Below, piece by piece: positions 6,663-9,852 of a DNA stretch of 9,852 bases (position 1 is its first letter; each line of letters starts with the position of its first letter). Below the pieces are notes generated by a model. That model was not told the origin of the DNA, searched no databases, and saw only the letters and a program-made list of their open reading frames with translations. The stretch comes from RGIG6353 sp045535585 (GTDB lineage Bacteria; Bacillota; Clostridia; Oscillospirales; SIG627). The stretch covers positions 1 through 9,852 of the forward strand of contig JAZSLY010000196.1 of NCBI GenBank assembly GCA_045535585.1, written 5' to 3'. A program made the translations under genes and the position numbers.

Positions 6663-6677
6663 TGTGATTATATCACA
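6663..6677. promoter_or_regulatory. Perfect palindrome over the ktrB -10 box
   Basis: TGTGAT-TAT-ATCACA is an exact inverted repeat with 6-bp arms and it contains the whole -10 hexamer of the ktrBA promoter. The placement suits a repressor that blocks RNA polymerase. The arms resemble CRP/FNR half-sites, but the TGTGA/TCACA spacing is 5 bp instead of the usual 6, so the binding protein is left open. Confidence 0.45.
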
Positions 6678-6695
6678 TTTCAATGCTTGTGTCAA
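6667..6695 (-). promoter_or_regulatory. Consensus sigma-A promoter of ktrBA
   Basis: The minus strand has a perfect TTGACA (6695-6690), a 17-bp spacer and a perfect TATAAT (6672-6667) preceded by the TGn extension. The predicted start near 6660 gives a leader of about 74 nt that contains the hairpin at 6606-6642. Confidence 0.87.
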
Positions 6696-6763
6696 TATGT
6701 TTTTTTGGCTGAGCAATCACGGCAGAATTTTGGACTAAACCCAAAATTATCTTTCCCTGATTA

Positions 6764-6792
6764 TTGACAAAAATGCGAGAACTTGCTATAAT
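6764..6792 (+). promoter_or_regulatory. Consensus sigma-A promoter of lipoprotein gene
   Basis: TTGACA (6764-6769), a 17-bp spacer and TATAAT (6787-6792) are a full consensus match. Transcription should start near 6799, giving a leader of about 29 nt. It is back to back with the ktrBA promoter, 68 bp apart. Confidence 0.87.
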
Positions 6793-6827
6793 GTAGCAGT
6801 AAAAAACAACTACCAGGAGAGGTAACT

Positions 6828-7271
6828 ATGAAAAAGATTCTTTTATTCGTACTGTTGTTAGCGGTGCTTTGCTTTACCGCCTGCGACGACAAGGCTAATG
6901 ACGCAAACACAGAATTGGGGGCAGGGGCAAATACGGATATGACACCCGTAGGGGCTGTTGACGAGACCGTAGAAGAGCCCGTTGAGGACCCTCACGAGGG
7001 CTGGACAAAGGTTTTCGGTGAGGTGTACGTTCCCGACCTTCCCTTTGAGGACTGGGACGGACAGAATCAGGACAACATAAACTGCTTCACAATTTTCATC
7101 CATTCCAGAAACTCTGAAGCATTCCACGCTTACGCACAATCCCTGACGGATTTCGGCTATACTATTGAGCAGAAGGACGACTACTATTACAGTGGAACCG
7201 ACCCTGAGGGCAGAAGCGTTTCATTGTTCGACCCCGAAAACGGAAATATGCAGTTTTCAATTTATTATTAA
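6828..7271 (+). CDS. Small lipoprotein of unknown function
   Basis: This encodes 147 residues. The N-terminus MKKILLFVLLLAVLCFTAC is a type II signal peptide with lipobox FTAC, so Cys19 should be lipidated and the protein anchored on the outer face of the cytoplasmic membrane. Residues 20-58 form an acidic, Asn/Glu/Pro-rich tether. Residues about 59-147 form a small alpha/beta domain: a strand-rich stretch (FGEVYVPDLPFEDW), a helix (SEAFHAYAQSLTDFGYTIE) and closing strands (YYYSGTDPEGRSVSLFD, MQFSIYY). The helix-then-'G(Y/F)' and 'DPEGRSVSL' layout resembles a small domain found in other Firmicute lipoproteins, perhaps the DUF6591 type, but I am not sure. The start is set by AGGAGAGG (6815-6822). 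It is a single-gene unit with its own strong promoter and terminator. No function is assigned. Confidence 0.82.
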   Translation: MKKILLFVLLLAVLCFTACDDKANDANTELGAGANTDMTPVGAVDETVEEPVEDPHEGWTKVFGEVYVPDLPFEDWDGQNQDNINCFTIFIHSRNSEAFHAYAQSLTDFGYTIEQKDDYYYSGTDPEGRSVSLFDPENGNMQFSIYY

Positions 7272-7278
7272 GAGCCAC

Positions 7279-7321
7279 GGGCTGTAAAAACTCTAATGAG
7301 TTTTACAGCCCTTGCTTTTTT
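7279..7321 (+). terminator. Terminator after lipoprotein gene
   Basis: GGGCTGTAAAAACTC (7279-7293) pairs with GAGTTTTACAGCCC (7298-7311), a 14-bp stem with one bulged A and loop TAAT, followed by TTGCTTTTTT. It isolates the lipoprotein gene from the downstream operon. Confidence 0.92.
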
Positions 7322-7367
7322 GTGCAGATTTTTTTAAAAAATAGCAACAATTTAATTCTAAAATATA

Positions 7368-7396
7368 TTGAATTCAGCCTTTAAAGGTGTTATAAT
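7368..7396 (+). promoter_or_regulatory. Promoter of DUF1538-PII operon
   Basis: TTGAAT (7368-7373), a 17-bp spacer and a perfect TATAAT (7391-7396) with the TGn extension (7388-7390) just upstream are seen. The predicted start near 7403 leaves a leader of about 49 nt before the ATG, in which no riboswitch-like fold was seen. Confidence 0.75.
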
Positions 7397-7451
7397 ATTA
7401 TGGTAGTTAATTTCTTGTCATAAACGCAATATTTTTTTTGGAGTAATACGG

Positions 7452-8981
7452 ATGGCACATCTTTTTTCATCAATTAAAGAAGCGGTCAGCTCGGTAATTC
7501 CGATAGCGTTGATTGTTTTAATACTTTCGGTTACCCTCGTCCCTCTCGACGCAGGGGTACTGGTTATGTTTTTCTTCGGTACGTTTTTGCTGATTATCGG
7601 AATGAGTTTCTTTACAGTGGGCTCGGGAATTTCCATGGAGCCTCTTGGCGACGGTATAGGTAAGTCTCTCAACAAAAGCCAAAAAATGATTTTTCCTCTT
7701 ATTGTGTGCTTTATACTTGGCTTTATCATCACCGTATCCGAGCCCGACCTGCAGGTGCTGGCGGAGCAGGTTCCCACCATTCCCAATTTAACGCTTATTC
7801 TGTGTGTCGGCGTGGGTGTCGGCATCTTCCTGAGTATCTCTCTTATAAGAAACAGAAAAGAGATTTCCCTGAGAACACTCCTTATCGTTTTCTACGCTTT
7901 TATCGTTTGTGTAACCTTCTTTGCGCCGAAGGAATTCGTGCCCACCGCCTTTGATTCGGGCGGAGTTACAACGGGTCCTATCACGGTTCCCTTCATTATG
8001 GCTTTGGGTGCAGGTCTTGCCGCAAGCAAAAAGGGTAAGCATACGGGTGAGCACAGCTTCGGTCTCGTTGCTTTGTGCAGTATAGGTCCTATCCTTTCGG
8101 TGCTTTTGCTCAGCCTTTTATATAAACCCAAGGCTACTACATCGACCTATGAGATTACCGACGTTTCAACCACGGTTGAAGCCTTCAGGGAATTTTTGCA
8201 CGCTCTCCCCGTCTATGCGCAGGAGATACTCGTTGCATTCGTGCCCATCGTGGTGCTTTTCGTAATCTTCCAGCTTGCTACTAAAAGATTTCATATACAT
8301 AACGTTGTAAAGATGTCGGTAGGCTTTCTTTATACCTACATCGGACTGGTGCTCTTCCTGACGGGAGCAAACGTGGGCTTTATGCCTGCAGGACGGTTGA
8401 TCGGTGCTAAAATTTCTTCAAGTGAGTACAGCACGCTTCTGATTCCCATAGGAATGCTTATGGGTTATTTCGTAGTTTCTGCCGAGCCTGCCGTTCACTC
8501 CCTGAAAAGACAGGTCAGCGAAATAACCAACGGTGCTATTTCTCAAAAATCCGTGGGGCTTGCCCTTTCAATAGGCGTGTCGGTTTCGGTAGGAATTTCA
8601 ATGTTGAGAGTTCTGACGGGAATCCCCATACTTCCCTTTTTGATATTCGGATATGCAATATCTCTTATCATAAGCTTTTTCGTGCCGACTATATACACCG
8701 GTATCGCCTTTGACTCGGGCGGAGTTGCAAGCGGTCCTATGACCTCTACCTTTATGCTCCCCTTTGCAGTAGGCGCTTGTGAGGCGATAGGCGGAAACGT
8801 TATGACGGATGCATTCGGCATAGTAGCGATGATTGCTATGACTCCTCTTATCACCATTCAGATTTTGGGACTCTATGAAAGAAGAAAGAGAAGCATCCTT
8901 CTCAAGAAGCTTCATACCGAAATCAGTATGATAAAGGACGATATATTATTCTTTGATGAGGGGGGTAAAGTAAATGACTAA
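7452..8981 (+). CDS. DUF1538 multi-pass membrane protein, putative transporter
   Basis: This 509-residue protein has about 12-14 hydrophobic segments and matches my knowledge of the DUF1538 family (putative permease, no proven substrate). It is an internal duplication: the first half (about 10-224) and second half (about 255-475) each carry a FxTG/FFTVG segment (53-64; 302-314), an SEP or SAEP motif (96-98; 343-346) and the signature AFDSGGV followed by GP (166-176; 419-429), then a last hydrophobic segment ending LLY or LY. Short GGV-type re-entrant loops with a conserved Asp in each repeat suit an ion- or solute-conducting site, an inference. The C-terminal tail (about 476-509) is charged and cytoplasmic. 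The start is set by GGAG (7440-7443). The next gene, a PII-like protein, begins inside its 3' end, so the two are translationally coupled, as expected for a transporter and its regulator. Confidence 0.87.
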   Translation: MAHLFSSIKEAVSSVIPIALIVLILSVTLVPLDAGVLVMFFFGTFLLIIGMSFFTVGSGISMEPLGDGIGKSLNKSQKMIFPLIVCFILGFIITVSEPDLQVLAEQVPTIPNLTLILCVGVGVGIFLSISLIRNRKEISLRTLLIVFYAFIVCVTFFAPKEFVPTAFDSGGVTTGPITVPFIMALGAGLAASKKGKHTGEHSFGLVALCSIGPILSVLLLSLLYKPKATTSTYEITDVSTTVEAFREFLHALPVYAQEILVAFVPIVVLFVIFQLATKRFHIHNVVKMSVGFLYTYIGLVLFLTGANVGFMPAGRLIGAKISSSEYSTLLIPIGMLMGYFVVSAEPAVHSLKRQVSEITNGAISQKSVGLALSIGVSVSVGISMLRVLTGIPILPFLIFGYAISLIISFFVPTIYTGIAFDSGGVASGPMTSTFMLPFAVGACEAIGGNVMTDAFGIVAMIAMTPLITIQILGLYERRKRSILLKKLHTEISMIKDDILFFDEGGKVND

Positions 8982-9642
8982 ACGACCTATGGTGCTTCTG
9001 TCGATAGTAGAACGCGACAAAGGAAACAAGCTCATCAAAGACCTGTCGGGAATAAATATTAAAGTCAATTTCCAACTGGTCGGACTTGGAACTGCACCTA
9101 CGGAAATGATGGATATATTCGGTCTTGGCAGCAAGGACAAGGACATCGTAATCAGCCTTGGCAACGAGAAGGCTATCAAGGATATGATGGCGAACTTCGG
9201 TTCAACCTTCGAGAGCCACACGAAATACGGCGGTCTTATGATAATAATGAAGGTTTCAGCCGCCAACAGAATTTTGACGGAAATATTAGGCTTTAACGTT
9301 GATAAAAATTCAGATAAAGGAAATAGTTCTATGAAAAACGAGCATCACAATAATTTAATTCTCATTTCGGTCAACGAGGGCTTTTCCGACGACGTAATGC
9401 AGGTCGCAAGAAAGGCGGGCGCAACCGGAGGTACTATTGTAAAAGGAAGACTTGCAAACATTGAGCGCTTTGCGGAAATAACACAGAACACGGTTGACGA
9501 CGAGCGTGAAATTCTTTGCATCCTTGCTCCTCTCAAAACAAGCGCACAGATTATGGAGGACGTAAACCGTGAATTCGGAATCACCTCCGCCGCAAACGGA
9601 ATAATCATTTCCGTACCCACCGAAAAAGCATACAAAATATAA
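8974..9642 (+). CDS. Tandem-domain PII-like regulatory protein
   Basis: This 222-residue cytoplasmic protein is made of two PII (GlnB/GlnK-like) ferredoxin-fold domains, about 1-107 and 125-222, joined by a polar linker (about 108-124). The second domain has VARKAGATGGTIVKGR (144-159), close to the GATGGT-type nucleotide-binding B-loop region of PII proteins. The first domain has the equivalent LVGLGTAPTEM region without GATGG. Both have short T-loops lacking the GlnB uridylylated tyrosine, so modification by GlnD is unlikely. PII proteins sense ATP, ADP and sometimes 2-oxoglutarate or other ligands and bind membrane partners. The gene overlaps the DUF1538 gene by 8 bp and has GAGGGGGG upstream, so it most likely controls that protein. 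The gene ends at a strong terminator. The family is well supported; the ligand is unknown. Confidence 0.84.
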   Translation: MTKRPMVLLSIVERDKGNKLIKDLSGINIKVNFQLVGLGTAPTEMMDIFGLGSKDKDIVISLGNEKAIKDMMANFGSTFESHTKYGGLMIIMKVSAANRILTEILGFNVDKNSDKGNSSMKNEHHNNLILISVNEGFSDDVMQVARKAGATGGTIVKGRLANIERFAEITQNTVDDEREILCILAPLKTSAQIMEDVNREFGITSAANGIIISVPTEKAYKI

Positions 9643-9648
9643 CACCTG

Positions 9649-9687
9649 ATTAACTGCCGAGGACAAAATCCTTGGCAGTTAATTTTT
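9649..9687 (+). terminator. Terminator of DUF1538-PII operon
   Basis: ATTAACTGCCGAGG (9649-9662) pairs with CCTTGGCAGTTAAT (9670-9683) over 14 bp with one G-U pair and a 7-nt loop, followed by TTTTT. It starts 6 bp after the stop codon of the PII-like gene. Confidence 0.92.
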
Positions 9688-9741
9688 AACGAGGCTTTAT
9701 AATTTGTTTACATGTAGGTTTGTCAATGATGTGTTACAAAT

Positions 9742-9852
9742 TTAGAAAACTTCACCATTAGATAAAAAGGCATTGATATAATCGACAGGAGATTTCCAAT
9801 TAAGAGGACGCATAGGAAAGTTATTATATCTTCTGTTGTGAACAGAAAGTTG
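9742..9852 (-). CDS. DDE transposase, C-terminal end (cut by window edge)
   Basis: The last 36 codons of a minus-strand gene enter from the right edge. The peptide VHNRRYNNFPMRPLNWKSP and then VDYINAFL has the conserved layout of the C-terminus of integrase-core (rve/DDE) transposases: H/YN..R....P...L.W.SP. The rest, including the catalytic residues, is outside the window, so IS family (IS3-like or a relative) and intactness cannot be judged. The 54 bases between the terminator at 9649-9687 and the stop codon (9688-9741) should contain the IS terminal repeat. They include TGTAGG and TGTTAC motifs, but the boundary cannot be fixed with only one end visible. Confidence 0.7.
   Translation of the reverse strand, partial: QLSVHNRRYNNFPMRPLNWKSPVDYINAFLSNGEVF

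Noticed and set aside
6663..6677. CRP-type site at the ktrBA promoter
   Set aside because: The arms look like TGTGA/TCACA but the spacer is 5 bp rather than 6, and overlap with -10 is unlike an activator site; kept only as a generic palindrome.
7418..7825. Minus-strand open frames opposite the DUF1538 gene (also near 8543-8915)
   Set aside because: They are antisense shadows of a biased coding frame, with low-complexity translations and no initiation signals.

Overview
The window looks like chromosomal DNA from a Bacillota (Firmicutes), probably an anaerobic Clostridia member. This rests on moderate G+C, strong AGGAGG-type ribosome binding sites, several exact TTGACA-N17-TATAAT sigma-A promoters, intrinsic terminators with U-tracts, a Ktr-type potassium uptake pair and a one-domain OhrR. 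No species can be named from sequence alone. Nine complete protein genes and one broken transposase end fill the window. No gene-free stretch exceeds 300 bases, and no rRNA, tRNA or CRISPR array was seen.

Left part (1-1133, minus strand): a two-gene operon encodes a short flavodoxin-family protein followed by an OhrR/MarR-type peroxide sensor. A consensus promoter drives it, and a pseudo-palindrome sits on the predicted transcription start. This looks like an autoregulated redox-stress operon.

Centre-left (1134-4515): an AraC-family regulator (minus) faces a two-gene plus-strand operon encoding a class V aminotransferase-fold PLP enzyme and a sialidase-like (Asp-box) protein without a signal peptide. 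The 117-bp divergent intergenic region carries two TTTCAAT direct repeats 20 bp apart, a plausible operator for the regulator. The regulator's own transcript is predicted to be leaderless. The substrate of this unit is unknown.

Centre-right (4483-6695, minus strand): a ktrB-ktrA potassium uptake operon converges on the previous unit at a shared bidirectional terminator. Its promoter is consensus, a perfect 15-bp palindrome covers the -10 box, and a terminator-like hairpin lies in the 5' leader before ktrB. Two layers of control are therefore possible.

Right part (6764-9687, plus strand): a small lipoprotein of unknown function with its own promoter and terminator is followed by an operon of a DUF1538 multi-pass membrane protein and a two-domain PII-like protein whose reading frames overlap by 8 bp. 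This pair is the most interesting item: a membrane protein with an internally duplicated AFDSGGV motif, apparently coupled to a tandem-PII regulator, i.e. a candidate nucleotide-sensing transport system of unknown substrate. The right edge (9742-9852) enters the 3' end of a DDE transposase gene, so an insertion sequence abuts this operon.
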